Assembly: GCA_003996215.1 (NCBI GenBank)
Contig: QJPP01000850.1
Coordinates: forward strand, 124,001 to 188,000
Length of the DNA stretch: 64,000 bases
Source: Jaltomata sinuosa
Taxonomy: Eukaryota > Streptophyta > Magnoliopsida > Solanales > Solanaceae
Direction: 5' to 3'
Part shown: piece by piece, positions 1 to 12,014 of the stretch
How the letters are laid out: the number at the start of each line of letters is the position of its first letter
Position numbering within the stretch: position 1 is the first letter of the stretch
Position numbers and translations under genes: made by a program
The notes under the pieces: model-generated
Seen by the model: only the letters and a program-made list of their open reading frames with translations
The model's database searches: none
What the model was told of the DNA's origin: nothing

Positions 1-2600
1 TTAGGGGTCCTATGACATATCAAATTAAATATATTTGAGTCTAGTTTTCAATGCAATAAACCGCTTGTCCATACGAGTTTGGAGTAAAAAGTTATGCACA
101 TTTTACTACAGACACGGGCACTGCCTAATCACTGCGGGACATGTGGCAGCCTTGGGTAAGTCGGCCAAAAGTGGTGTATTTATATTGAAAGTTTGGGATT
201 TAGTCTACCATACATATCATAACATAAGAGACCTTATTAACCCTTTTTTTCTTCAGTTCTTCTTCATCTCAAGCCCTCCCTAGCCTAAGGTAAGTGAATG
301 CCTTCAAGAATCAAGTGTATTTTTCATCGTAGGTCACGGAAACATACTTAGTCAAGTGTTTTCTTGAAGGAAAAGGTGTTGTTATTGAAGATAAAAAGGG
401 TTCAGGGATTGTATTCTTATTGATAAAGGTATGTCTGCTGTTCTATCCCTATAAATATGACTCTAAGAGTTGTTTTAAGTATAGTTTACGGGTAGGACTC
501 ACGGGACGGTGAAAGGAAGCCGTGAGTCCATGTTTTGCCCATTGTAACTAATATATTCGGTGAGGAGGGATTATTTAGAGGGCTATAATGATTATACTAT
601 TGAATAAACGAGGTGTGTATTGTGGTGTATTGAGGAAGCAAGCTTGCTGCGATAAGGAGGGACGCTAGGTATAGAAAACACGATTTCTATGGCTCTTGCA
701 AGCTTGTCCCTCGTCAAGTGTTTGATAAAATGCCTAAATGGATTGAGGATATTGTTTATATGTTATTTGGCTTCCTATCACTGTATTAAATGTTATAATT
801 CTCTCCCAACTTAATCTATGAGATTAAAGAGTCATGTAAACGCTACTAAATAAAGAACTCCCGAGGCGTGATTTAAAAGTCGAGGGGTCAAGTTTATGAC
901 CTTGTTTGGGATATGGAATGGGATGCATATTGTAAGGAATTGATGGAGGGATTAATATTGACTTCATAGGTAGTCATAGTTCAGTTGATAAGGGGAAAAG
1001 AGAGAGGTGGGATGACACCCCATTTAATTATCTTATTTGCTAAGCTTGTCGCTCAAAAGCTATTATCATCTTCCCGACCTCGCCATATTTCTTGGTTAGT
1101 CGCTTATACTATTGAATATGTTGTTATGTCATAGCTAAGGAGTGTTTGACGAGAACTAGTGATGCTACATAAGGGAGAGAGAGTCTCGAAGTAAGGTATG
1201 TAACGCTAAAACCTCTTTTCTCCATCAAGGTACGACCTAGAGTCACATGTTCCTCCTATAAAGGTCGTCATAGATTATATGCTTCTTGAAAGAAAAGCTT
1301 AATTCTATTATAGGTCTCTCTCGAGTGGAGTTCTAAACCTGTAGAGTTATAGTACTCATATCTAGTCAAAGAAGTCACATGTTTCACATGATCATACATG
1401 TCTTCAGTTGAAACTTTTAGAAGTTACCGAGCATATATATCACGAACTTAGAGGAGATAATTGGCCACAAAATACACCTGAGTATATAAGATCACATAGA
1501 TATATGATTCTTCAGCTTAAAGAAAGTAATCAATATTCAGATAATGAGTTATATGATTTATAAGTTTCCTACTATGAGCCTTTACAAGCAAGACGAGATT
1601 ATAGCCTACTCTGCAGCATGGGGTGGGTATCACTAGGGCCACTATGTGCGATGCTATTTTGTGCACAGAATTCAAACAGAGTCAGCTGGAACTTCGTTTC
1701 ATGGATTCCCTGACTACACAGGCCTGCGAGCAGACCTTACAGGAGCCCTGGAGGGCGTACCTTGACAGACCACGTTATCCAGACTATGAGATTTCACACA
1801 TGGTTGTGATAGTTGGCTAAATATGCCAAACATGTGTCACCGATCGCCGACAGTAGGCCATCTTGTGACTTCCTGACAGTTAGTATTACATAAAGAGTAG
1901 ATAAATTATGTAAAAGGGTAAAGATGTCACCTAGGCAAATTCTAGGGATTTTAAACATATGTAATTAAGTAGTGTATAACACGTTATATAAGGAACCCTG
2001 ATATTGGTCATTGTATTAGTTTCACTTTCAATTTCAAATTACATTCCCTGTATGTGTATTCTCAGATTGTCCTAGATTTAATATTCAATTCAGTGAGCAT
2101 TCTTATATGTCTACTTGTTATTCAGTCTGCTTTACATACCAGTACATGTTTCATATGTACTGACGTCCCTTTATTTTTGGGCGCTGCATTTTATGAATGC
2201 AGGCTCAGGTACTCAGGCTACCAGACATTCACAGTAGACCAGTGCCTTCTCATTGATCAGTTGGTAAGCTCCGCCTCTCTCTGGAGCTATCAGATGCCTA
2301 GGTCACACATGTTGGATTCATGTACATATCGTATGTTGTGTAGTTCGGGGCCCTGTGCCGACTTGTTATCAGATTTTCAGTTGCAGACTCTTTAGAGGCT
2401 TCTTAGACATAGTTTTGTTTCAGCTGTACAGTTTATTTAGTGGGCCCTTCCGTTATTTATGTTTTAGAATATATAAACACATGTTGATGTCCAAATTGTT
2501 TCTTATCAGTTTAAAACATTATCATGAGTTTAGTATATATGTTTAGCAGGTTCTCGTATAACTCACTTGACGTCCTCCCCTCCTAGCTAGGGGCGTGACA
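1..2600 (+). repeat. 3' part of a Ty3/gypsy LTR (solo or truncated)
   Basis: The block ends in GGGGCGTGACA at 2590-2600, the same kind of terminus as the Tekay LTR ending at 18380. It holds an R/U5-like stretch at 2158-2202 (GTACTGACGTCCC, then a CTGCAT/ATGCAG hairpin) that matches the Tekay LTR at 17906-17946 in order and spacing. A strong splice-donor-like AAG|GTAAGT lies at 290. I see no TG start, so the LTR probably begins at or before the window edge. No PBS follows, and the next bases belong to another element, so a solo or truncated LTR is likely. I see no credible coding region. Confidence 0.6.
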
Positions 2601-2684
2601 CGGTGGTTCCTGGAAACATGGAATTTTTAATTCTTTCTGTTTTTTCTGAGCTGAGTCTAGGCTTGGAAGTTCTGGGGTGTTACA
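2601..2684 (-). repeat. scrap of 3' LTR start, minus-strand element
   Basis: Read on the minus strand it begins TGTAACACCCCAGAACTTCC at 2684. That resembles the start of the minus-strand LTR at 13528 (TGTAACACCCCAAAAATTC), and the next bases inward also align. It is best read as the start of the 3' LTR of the element whose 5' LTR is 3461-13528, cut by the plus-strand LTR ending at 2600. Confidence 0.45.
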
Positions 2685-3460
2685 CTTTCTAATGCTTAAG
2701 GCTCTCTTCTTTATCTCATGACTTAGTCACAATTTACCAATTAGTGTTGGGGTCACATATATATCTTACCTTCACCACCATAATCATTGTAAATTAATCA
2801 ACTTAATTTTTTGTATACATTACGTCAAGCCTACTAGGTCAACTCCATCAAACTAGCATCACCATCCTAATCTTATAGATAATATAACTCTAAATTCATA
2901 CACCTAGCTCTGGTTCATTCTACTACTTATCACCCATAACATCTCCATTCACATTAACGGTTAAGTGACTCTACTACCCAAGCGCTTAGAAAACCTTAAT
3001 TTTGGCTAAGCTGCCATTCATAGTAAAGTTTCTAAAAAAGGGTCTGAGAGCACATTCTACTAGAGGCTCAACTGCACGAGTGGAAAATGATACATACTTT
3101 TGAATCAGTAGATTTAATGCACTATTGGGCTCCTCTCAAGCCCTTGTGCAATCTCTTAAATTTTTGATGACTCTAACTAAGAGAGACTCTCACTGACAGG
3201 AATATGAACTTTTATAATTTAACAACCTTGAAGATGTGGAATGATTGGAGGAATTGGATCAACGCATGAATCTCCATAAGTTTTTTAAGGAACAATTCTA
3301 CTGCATGATTTGGAGTATGAAAAAAGGGAAACATTTCCTAAATGTCCTGTAGCCTCCTGATTATAAGTGTGGTACACAACACACCCATAAGCAAGACTCT
3401 ACTAGACACGACTTCATTGACACCCTAGGACAATTGAACTTTTTGATCTGATACAAAGTT
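2685..3460 (-). other. internal remnant of minus-strand element, no clear coding
   Basis: This stretch lies between a 3' LTR start (2684) and a 5' LTR end (3461). Near its right edge, 3444-3456 on the minus strand reads TTTGTATCAGATC, a decayed tRNA-Met primer site. I could not recognise gag or pol motifs in the rest. If the reading is right, nearly the whole internal region has been lost. Confidence 0.4.
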
Positions 3461-4663
3461 TGTCACATCCCCTGAGCCTACACCCTGGACGTAACACGGT
3501 GCTTATAAGCCATAAGTGACCCCAAGCTAACCAATGGTATGGTATAATACTAAAAAATCTTAATAAATAAGACTGAGCAAAAGCTAAACTGATAAAACAT
3601 AAGGTTTAGGATTTATCTAAAAACCTTTGAAGATAATATACATCTAAAAAGTAAGACCTAATTTGTAAAAAAGCTGAATATCTAACTCTATGAATGGAAG
3701 CCTCTACTACTGATGAGTGTTTGGGATAAGTTCCCAGCTAACTCTAAATACTGAAATTGAAAATAAAAAAGAAGAATTTCATTAAAGTTCATCGTTAATT
3801 AATGAGGACTCACCCCTGGTAGCTGCTGTTGTGGCAATGGATTGCACTAACTGTGGTGCTGAGATTGAGAGCCTTAACCTGATATCATAATACAATATAG
3901 CGCAAAGAAGTATGCGGTCATTACTTTGAATGTACTGAGCATGTGAGATATTGACTAACTTAAAAATTATGAGAAACATGTATATAATGAAGGCATGGCT
4001 GAAAATTGGACTAAGTATAGATGTCTAAGAATTCATAAGTCAAACTGTAGAATATAGACTCTTTTGATGAAGAGAGTGTAAATCACATTTCTAAATTATA
4101 ACTGTGAGATCATGATATCTAAGCATATGTAAAACTTTTACTTGGATATCTATAGACTAAAAATATAAGTTATGTTTATAAGTCATGAATTAGTACAACT
4201 GAGTTGAAAACCATGAGTCATGTTTAAAGTAAATCCTTAGGGCAATTTCTTCTACTAAGCATGCTAAAAATACTGAAATATTGTACCAAATGTAAACTGA
4301 TAGATATAAGCTGATGCAATGAGCAAGTATATAACCATATAACTATATATTACTGAATTGAGCTGAATAACTAAATACAAGGTCATGCAATAATAAATCT
4401 GAACTGTAGGAGCTACTATTAATCGACATACCCCAAGCTGAGCTAACTATAGGTCCAACCTATAACCTTGACTGGGAGGGTGTTCATACTTTTCCAAGGG
4501 TACAAACATTTTCTGGCATGGATCCACTAATATAATATCCAAAAAGGATTAGGGTGTCAATCCTAATCTGACGGGTGACCTCTTTAGAACCTACGGTGGT
4601 GCCATAGTTCTAGGACTTGGGGACTTCTACAAAGGTCTCAACCTAAATTGACGGGTGATCCTT
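3461..4663 (-). repeat. 5' LTR of minus-strand gypsy element, distal piece
   Basis: On the minus strand this piece ends ..GGATGTGACA at 3461, followed by the decayed PBS. It is the U5 side of an LTR whose start is at 13528. The LTR is split by the element at 4664-12014; the joined LTR would be about 2.7 kb. Confidence 0.6.
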
Positions 4664-6849
4664 TGTAACACCCCAGAAACTTATTCAGCCTTTAAACTCA
4701 GAATCTCAATTTTTTTAGTTTTTCAGGGTATATGAGTCCAAACCACCGACCGTGGTCTGAACCACGGGTCATGGAATGGAGTCATGGTTTAAGTCTGCCA
4801 GGCTCATACTCTGGTCTGAGAACCACGAGTTGGTTTTATAGACCATAGTTCAGTCTACGTCCCATCATGTCAACTCGTGGTATCAAACTTGAGGACTGAC
4901 TGATTCTCAGGAACCACGAGTCAAGTCAACGGCCTATAGGTTGAACTGCGGACCATCCAGTTGACTCGTGAAACCTGATCAGAGACCTTCCAAGTCCTTC
5001 AGGAATGATGAATTGGTTTGACAGGCCGTAATCTGTTCTACGGTGCATCCTGTTAACCTGTAGACTACCTTCTGCATCCTATGCACTTGGCCAGGAACGA
5101 CGGATGGAAACCACGAGCCGTGGTTTGGTCTACAACACGTGGAATCCGTCTGTGGTCACTTAAAATCAAGTTTTTCCAACTTTTTCCTAATTATGTCCCA
5201 GGAGTATTTTAGTAATTATTCACCCTTTTAACTCCTAAATGAGGTTGTTTTGACTACTTCTAGAAGGTTTTTCATCTTCATTAGCCTAAGTCTCTCCTCT
5301 ATCATCATTCCTCTCACAAAAGGGAAAAGAACTCCTTCAAGCTCAAAGTATTACGCTCCAAGATCAAGTCTCCTTTCTTTTCAATTTCAAGTGGGTTAGC
5401 TTCAATCAAGGTATGTGGATATTCAACAATGGGTTCCTCTCAATCTTGTTCCCAAAATCCCTCTAATTCTTATATTGAATTATGAACTTGTGAAATTAGG
5501 GTTTTAATCTAAATTGGGGAAAAACTTATGAAATCAGTTTCTATGCATCAATTCAAAGTTTCTTATTGTATATCTATGATTTTAATAAGATTCCTTAAAT
5601 GATTTCGGAAACCCATACATTAAAATTAATTTCTAGCATGATTTCCTTCAAGTTATGGATTTCTAAGTTGGGGTTCTTAATCAATCCTCTTGGGCCTTTC
5701 TATTAAGTGTTTTTCATGATTCCTCCATGGATTTTAAGTTCAATTTCATGCATTGATATTATGATCTCAAGTACCTCATGGAAATTGCATACCTAATTCT
5801 TAAAGTATGAATTTAGAAAGAAAAAATATGATTTGGAATTATGGCTATGCTAAACTTGAAGAACTTATGATAGGAGAATTGCATGATACCAGATGTGTTT
5901 TCATGCTTTTTAATAAGATTTGGCATGAGATTATGCCACTATGAATTTATGAGCTATATGTACATATTTTGGGAGTAGTATTTAGCACCGAGAGATGAGA
6001 GTTTGATTACCCAAGTCTATAACTACGTTGCCAACATATGTTATGAAGTGCCCAATAGGCTTATGAGAGTGGTTCCACATCTTGATTATGGTGTTCTGTG
6101 CCTAGAGGGATTTAGGATAGCTTTGCCAACTAGGGTTATATAGTTGGGTATGGTGACTCATTCCTTGGCGGGGTTCATGTCAGCTTTGCTAATTAGGGTT
6201 ATATAGTTAGATTCCAGGTAGCTCGCATGGTTTAATGCCGGTTATAAGAAGTTCCCATATGAATGTTTTGACTTGTTTAAACTTATGATATCTATTTTGA
6301 AGTCTTGACTCGTATCTCATGTTAACCATTCAAGTTATGATATTTACTTATGATATTCCCTTTTTTATGAAATCAGTTTTAAGTATGTTCTCATCATATT
6401 CATGCATATCTCACATACTCAGTACATCCTATAGTGCTAACACATATTTTATGTTGCATCCTCTTGATGATGCAGATTCAGGTTTCCTCTCTCAGACACA
6501 TGGCTAGTTAGTATCAGTCGTTCGTATCTTATTGGTGAGCCGTCATCCTATGAGGACCAGAGTTATGATTAGTTTTCTTTATGTCCCTTTTTTTGGGTTC
6601 ATGAGTTAGTTGGGGTCTTGTCCCATCAACTCCTATTTCAGGTTTAGAAGCTTCAGATATAGCTAGTTTGTTTTCTAGATGGGTCCTTTGTAGACTTTCA
6701 CTAATTTAGTTATGGATTCCTACTCTCTCTATGTATGCTATGTTTATTTTCCTTAAGCTTATCTGAGTATGTTATGACCAAGGGTTAATCTAGGTCATTC
6801 GTGTCTCGGATCCCATGTTACATCTAGGGCATAGCCTCAGAGAATGACA
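4664..6849 (+). repeat. 5' LTR of the 4664-12014 element
   Basis: It starts TGTAACACCCCAG and ends GAATGACA directly before a PBS. U3 carries many copies of a CCACGG/CCGTGG-type motif (about 4740-5150), including the inverted repeat CCACGAGCCGTGG at 5111-5123. A donor-like AAG|GTATGT lies at 5411. A perfect hairpin, TGCATC/GATGCA, lies at 6455-6474 in the presumed R/U5 region. Confidence 0.8.
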
Positions 6850-6853
6850 AACT

Positions 6854-6865
6854 TGGTATCAGAGC
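6854..6865 (+). other. primer binding site (initiator tRNA-Met type)
   Basis: TGGTATCAGAGC, four bases after the LTR end, is complementary to the 3' end of plant initiator tRNA-Met, the usual primer of Tekay-type elements. Confidence 0.8.
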
Positions 6866-7057
6866 AAGGTTTAAGAGTCCTAGGGTGTCTGAAGCCGCAT
6901 AAAGTAGTGTCTCTTTCATGGGTGTGAAGCGCATCACACTTATGAGGGTGAAGCTATGAGGTGTTCTAGGAAAAACTTCACTTCTTCATGTTCACTATCG
7001 TGCGATAGAGTTTGACTCTACTTAACCTTCTAATATGTTCCTTACGTATTTTAGATA

Positions 7058-7510
7058 ATGTATCTGCGAAGAAACCCCATGAGGAATGCTAATCCGACAA
7101 CTCCAAATCATGAGGTTACGAATACAGAATTTCGTGAAGCCATCTGTATGTTGGCTCAAGCCATGACAGCTTAGTTGAATGAGAAGGAGAAACTAAAGAA
7201 GAGGAAAAGGAAGAATCAGAAGGCTAGAATGTGGAACTAATCATCTTCTCAGCAGAGGTCATCCAGACCAACCCCATCTTCAGTTAGCACACCTGTCCTC
7301 GATTCTCAATCTTGTCACCATAGGGCTCCAAAGACCTTTAGGTACCCTTTTTGTAGTAGTTGCGGTAAGCTCCATCTAGGTGAGTGTCTTGCAGGCAAGG
7401 AGGGGTATTTTAGGTGTGGTCAGTTAGGCCATAGGATCAGGGATTGCTCCTTAGCTAAGGTGGAGCAACCGTGGTGTCCATCTCTAAAATCAATTCCCTT
7501 TATTGCCTAG
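7058..7510 (+). pseudogene. gag remnant with zinc-knuckle
   Basis: The frame from ATG 7058 begins MYLRRNPMRNANP, an N-terminus style common in plant chromovirus gag. It has in-frame stops (after MLAQAMTA and after KARMWN) and passes straight into a zinc-knuckle block (C-G-Q-L-G-H-R-I-R-D-C near 7417-7448; the first cysteine of CX2C is replaced by Y-F-R-C context). The central gag domain is absent, so an internal deletion has joined the N-terminus to the knuckle region. Not functional. Confidence 0.6.
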
Positions 7511-9521
7511 CCAGCCGGGTAAGAGTATTCCTCCAAATGTTGAATCAAGTATGTCACTAGATTTTCTTCCTTTATGCATCCATAGTCCTTAAACCCCTAT
7601 TCGTTTTTGGTTGTGAGTTGTCTTAACCTAGAACAAAGTGGAGGTAGAAGGGTTGAGGCCTAGACTTTTAGGCAAATAAGAGTCTTAGACTACAGAAGGA
7701 AGTGGGTATTCACGTTAGATTCTAGAGTAGTGTATGTTCTGTTAGGGTAAAATGATCATAGTTCCATTTAGAGAGTAGCGAGAGGTTCAAGGACTTAGAA
7801 AGGTAGCATGAATCTAAGGGGGAGATGGTGGGTTGTAGAATCAGTCAGATTTTAGAGGCTCAGGTAGTGATGCTTTTAGGTGTTAAAACAAAGTTGAGAG
7901 GGGAGGCAGAAGCTTATTTCCATCCTAGCGTCCTAAGTGTACTTCTGCCATTGCGATACCTTTTGCATGCCTTGTGTATCAGCGCCATGGTCCTATTTCA
8001 GATTTATGAACTCCATTCATATTCATGCTCATGTTCAGATTCTAGAATGATAAGTGATTGCTTCAGACAATGATTCTACTCTTATCCTGCGATTCCATAA
8101 ATTCCATCTTTATTCCCTGAGGTTTGTTATCTATGTAAACTCATGTCTCCCAGTATGCTCGGTCCTATTTGCTCAGTTCATTCTTCAGAAATGCCTCTAT
8201 GGCTAATCAAGTCATGCTACATCATGTATATGATCAGACCTGATTTCTTTAAACAGTTTGCACTTATGATTTCCTTGCTCTAAGCCCTTTGACCTTGTCT
8301 TGGATGACGAGGGGGTGATGATCCCCACTATTTATTCCTTACATGCCTTGTTTATGAATCTCTTATACCTATTGCGCTCAGTTCCCCAAGCCTCACCTTG
8401 AGTGGCTTGATCACACTAAGTGTAAGTCAAAATCAATCTGAAATCCTTCAATCCTGATGCTCCTGCTCCCGCTCCTTTCTTTAAGTGATTCTAGTTGATG
8501 TTGTTATGAGCGTTAGGGGAGAAGGCCTTCTAGTAGCCTAGCTGGGAGGTAGCAGTTTCCTTTTTCCTTGTTAGTATACTTGTTCCACCTTGACTTCTAG
8601 GTGTGGGTAAATTATGATGTAAGGATTACTCGTGAAAAATAGTTAGATGAGGAATTTTAGTATGTCCCTCTCTAGAAGTCATTGAATTTGCAAATCCTAG
8701 TTACGATAGGGAAGAGGAGAGAAGTCTTAAGTAGGGTAAACTACAAAGCCATAAGGTGACCATAGTTATAAGCTTGATTATCGTGATGGGATACATGTGG
8801 ACCTTTGTTTTACGCAACTAGTGACCCCTTTTGATGGGAGCCTAAGGTTAGTTGGTTGTTGTGATAAGAAGGAGTACTATTCTTAGGAGGTAACTCCAGG
8901 TGAAAGAGATTAAGTCGAGATGGGCATGGACCCGGTGAAAGCAGGTAGTTAGACTCAGACCTTAGTATCTTTATATACGCCGGTGAGAACTGTAATTGCT
9001 TATGGCCTGTGTGGTATTTAGAGGAATTGGTGTAAGTTAGAGAGGTTTTCTTCAGCTGAAAAGTTGTCAACCATATTGCTAAGGTGGAAATAGCCTTGTT
9101 CTTACTCCCTTCCAATAATGCTCTTATCTTACGTCCAGTAGCTTCAATTTTTAGTATACTAGACACCTCATATCAGATCAATTTAGACGTGTCGGTGGTT
9201 ATCCTAAGGACAGTGGGCCCTACGCTCAGTTCAACCCTTGACAATAAGTTTAGTTAGGAGGAAATGGTTTTCTCGTGCATCTCTCAGTCTGCCGTCCCTT
9301 TCAGTCAACTGCAATTTCTAAGTTGTGTTCGTTCTTTATGAGTTTCAGCTAAGTCCCTACTCTTGACTAGACCAGATATCATGTTAGTTACTCAGTTTCA
9401 TGCTTTGTCAGTTGTTCGTATGCTCTCAGTATGCACACACTTCTCAGGAATCTAGCTCAGTTTATACTTCAGTCAAAAATCAATTACTACGTCGGTTCTT
9501 CAATTTTTCCTTAACAGTCTA
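7511..9521 (+). other. unrecognised internal DNA of the deleted element
   Basis: This is about 2 kb between the gag remnant and the C-terminal codons. I could not find RT (FIDD), RNase H or integrase signatures in any frame. It may be decayed pol or unrelated filler. Confidence 0.4.
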
Positions 9522-9602
9522 GCTGAGGAAACCACTTGGGAAACAACCATGAAAACCAAGTGCCCTCCTCTTTTGTTTCCTTCCGATCTAGTTTCCGCTT
9601 GA
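9522..9602 (+). pseudogene. last codons of chromodomain-type pol C-terminus
   Basis: The frame reads AEETTWETTMKTKCP and stops at TGA 9600-9602. It matches the chromodomain end EEVTWEAEEAMKSKYPHLF of the intact Tekay polyprotein at 18594-23414 and of the minus-strand copy near 44790. It shows that the 3' end of pol survives although its body is missing. Confidence 0.65.
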
Positions 9603-9820
9603 GGTGGTAGTTTCCTCCTTAGTTCATCCTTCTGAATCTATTCCATCAGTTCCTCTCATGATCTTAGCATGCATTCATGTTTTTGAAGTTGATTCAGTCA
9701 TGTTTTAAGTTACAGGCTCAGTTTTCATGCTTACTCTCCAGATTTTATGTTTTGTTGGTTGGTTGGGCTGTTTCCTCTCCAGTTTCCGTGTTTAGTCTTC
9801 ATTCGAGGATGAATAATCCC

Positions 9821-9830
9821 AAGAGGGAGA
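9821..9830 (+). other. polypurine tract
   Basis: AAGAGGGAGA, three bases before the 3' LTR start, is the expected plus-strand priming site. Confidence 0.65.
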
Positions 9831-9833
9831 TAT

Positions 9834-12014
9834 TGTAACACCGTGGAACTTATTGAGCCTTTAAACTCAGAATCTAAAAAAAAATTCAATTTTTTAGGGT
9901 TTACGAGTCTAAACCACGGACCATGGTCTGAACCACGGGTCTTGGAATGGGGTCGTGGTTTAATTTGGCCAGGCTCAGGCTCAGACTCTAGTCTGAGAAC
10001 AACGAGTTGGTTTGACGGATCGTAGTTCAGTCTATAGCCCATCCTGTCAACTCATGGTATCAGACCTAAGGACTGACTGATTCACAGGAACCACGAGTCA
10101 AGTATATGGCCCGTAGTTTGAACTATGGACCATCCTGTTAACTCATAAAACCTAATCAGAGACCTACCAAGTCATTTAGGAATGACTAATTGGTTTGATG
10201 GGCCATAATCTATTCTACGGTCTATCCTATTGACTCGTAGACTACCTTCTGCAGCCTGTGCACTTGGCTAGGAATGACAGATAGAAACCACGAGCCGTGG
10301 TTTGGTCTACGACCCATGGAATCCATCCATGGTCACTGAAAGTCAATTTTTTCTAGATTTTTCCAAATTATGTCCTAGGGGTATTTTAGTTATTACCCAC
10401 CCTTTTAACACTTAAATGAGGTCGTTTTGACTAATTCTAGAAGGGTTTTCACCCTCATTAGCCTAAGTCCCTCCTCAAATCTTCATTCATCTACCAAAAA
10501 GGAAAAGAACTCCTTCAAGCTCCAAGTCTCAAGCTCCAAGATCAAGTATCCTTTCTTTTCAATTTCAAGTAGGTTAGCTTCAATCAAGGTATGTGGGTAT
10601 TCAACAATGGGTTCCTCTCTCCCTTGTGCCCAAAACCCCCCTAATTCTTATTTTGAATTATGAACTTGTGAAATTAGGGTTTTAATCTAAATTGGGGAAA
10701 AACTTATGAAATCAGTTTCTATGCATCAATTCATAGTTTCTTATTGTGTATCTATGATTTGAATAAGATTCCTTAAATACTTTCGGAAACCCATGCATTA
10801 AAGTTGATTTCTAGAATGATTTCCTTCAAGTTATGAATTTCTAAGTTGGGGTTCTTACTCAATCCTCTTGGGTCTTTCTATTAAGTGTTTTTCATGATTC
10901 CTCCATGGATTTTAAGTTCAATTTTATGCATTGATATTATGATCTCAACTACCTTATGGAAATTACATGCCTAATTCTTCAAGTATGAATTTAGAAAGAA
11001 AAAGTATGATTTGGAATTATGGCTATGCTAAACTTGAAGAACTTATGATATGAGAATTGCATGATACCCGATGCGTTTTCATGCTTTTCAATATATTTGG
11101 CATGAGATTATGCCACTATAAATTTATAAGTTATATGTACATATTTTGGGAGTAGTATTTATCACTGAGAGATGAGGGTTCGATTACCCAAGTCCAAAAC
11201 TACGTTGCCAGCATAGGTTATGAAGTTCCCTATAGGTTTATGAGAGTGGTTCCACATCTTGATTATGGTGTTTTGTGCCTAGCGGGCATTAGGAAAGCTT
11301 TGCCAACTAGAGTTATATAGTTGGGTATGGTGACTCGTTCCTTAGTGGGGTTCAAGTCAACTTTGCTAACTAGGGTTATACAGTTAGATTCCATGTAGCT
11401 CGCATGGTTTAACATCGATTATAAGAAGCTCCCGTATGAATGATTTGACTGGTTTAAGCTTATGATATCTATTTTGAAGTCTTTACTCATATCTCATGTT
11501 TACCATTCAAGTTATGATATTCGCTTTTTCATGAACTCAGTTTTAAGTATGTTATCATCATATTCATGCATATCTCACATACTTAGTACATCCTACAGTA
11601 ATGACGCATATTTTGTGATGCATTCTCTTGATGATGCAGATTCAGGTTTCCTCCCTCAGACATGTGGCTACTCAGTGTCAGCCGTTCGGATCTTATTGGT
11701 GAGCCCTCATCCTACGAGGATCGGAGTTATGATTAGTTTTTTTATGTCCCTTTTGTTGATTCATGAGTTAGTTCGTGTCTTGTCCCATCAACTTTTATTT
11801 CAGGTTTAGAGGCTTCAGACATAGCTAGTTTGTATTCTAGATGGGTCCTTTGTAGACTTTCGCTAATTTAGTTATAGATTCCTACTTTCTCTCTATGTAT
11901 GCTTCTACTTATTTTCCTTAAGTTTATCTGCGTATGCTATGACCAAGGGTTAATCAAGGGCACTCATGTCTCAGATCTCGTGTTACATCTAGGAGGTAGT
12001 CTCAGGGCGTGACA
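9834..12014 (+). repeat. 3' LTR of the 4664-12014 element
   Basis: It aligns along its whole length with 4664-6849, with scattered substitutions and small indels (several percent by eye). It ends GGGCGTGACA. It keeps the CCACGAGCCGTGG inverted repeat (10288-10300) and the donor-like AAG|GTATGT (GT at 10589). Confidence 0.8.

Larger units (their letters stand above)
4664..12014 (+). mobile_element. Tekay/Del-type LTR retrotransposon, internally deleted, with both LTRs
   Basis: Two LTRs of 2186 and 2181 bp (TGTAACACC...TGACA) flank only about 3.0 kb of internal DNA. A tRNA-Met PBS follows the 5' LTR and a purine tract precedes the 3' LTR. Inside are a gag start, a zinc-knuckle remnant and the last codons of a chromodomain-like C-terminus, but no recognisable RT, RNase H or integrase. 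Flanks are TCCTT (4659-4663) and ACCTT (12015-12019), a target duplication with one mismatch. It sits inside the minus-strand LTR 3461-13528. It is a non-autonomous deletion derivative, older than the element at 15812 judging by clear LTR differences. Confidence 0.8.

Noticed and set aside
35..283. 82-codon open frame near the left edge
   Set aside because: It lies in LTR-like DNA, contains the LTR donor-like region downstream, has no recognisable domain and looks like chance.
1623..1820. 65-codon open frame
   Set aside because: No similarity to any family I recognise, and it sits inside an LTR-derived block; likely chance.
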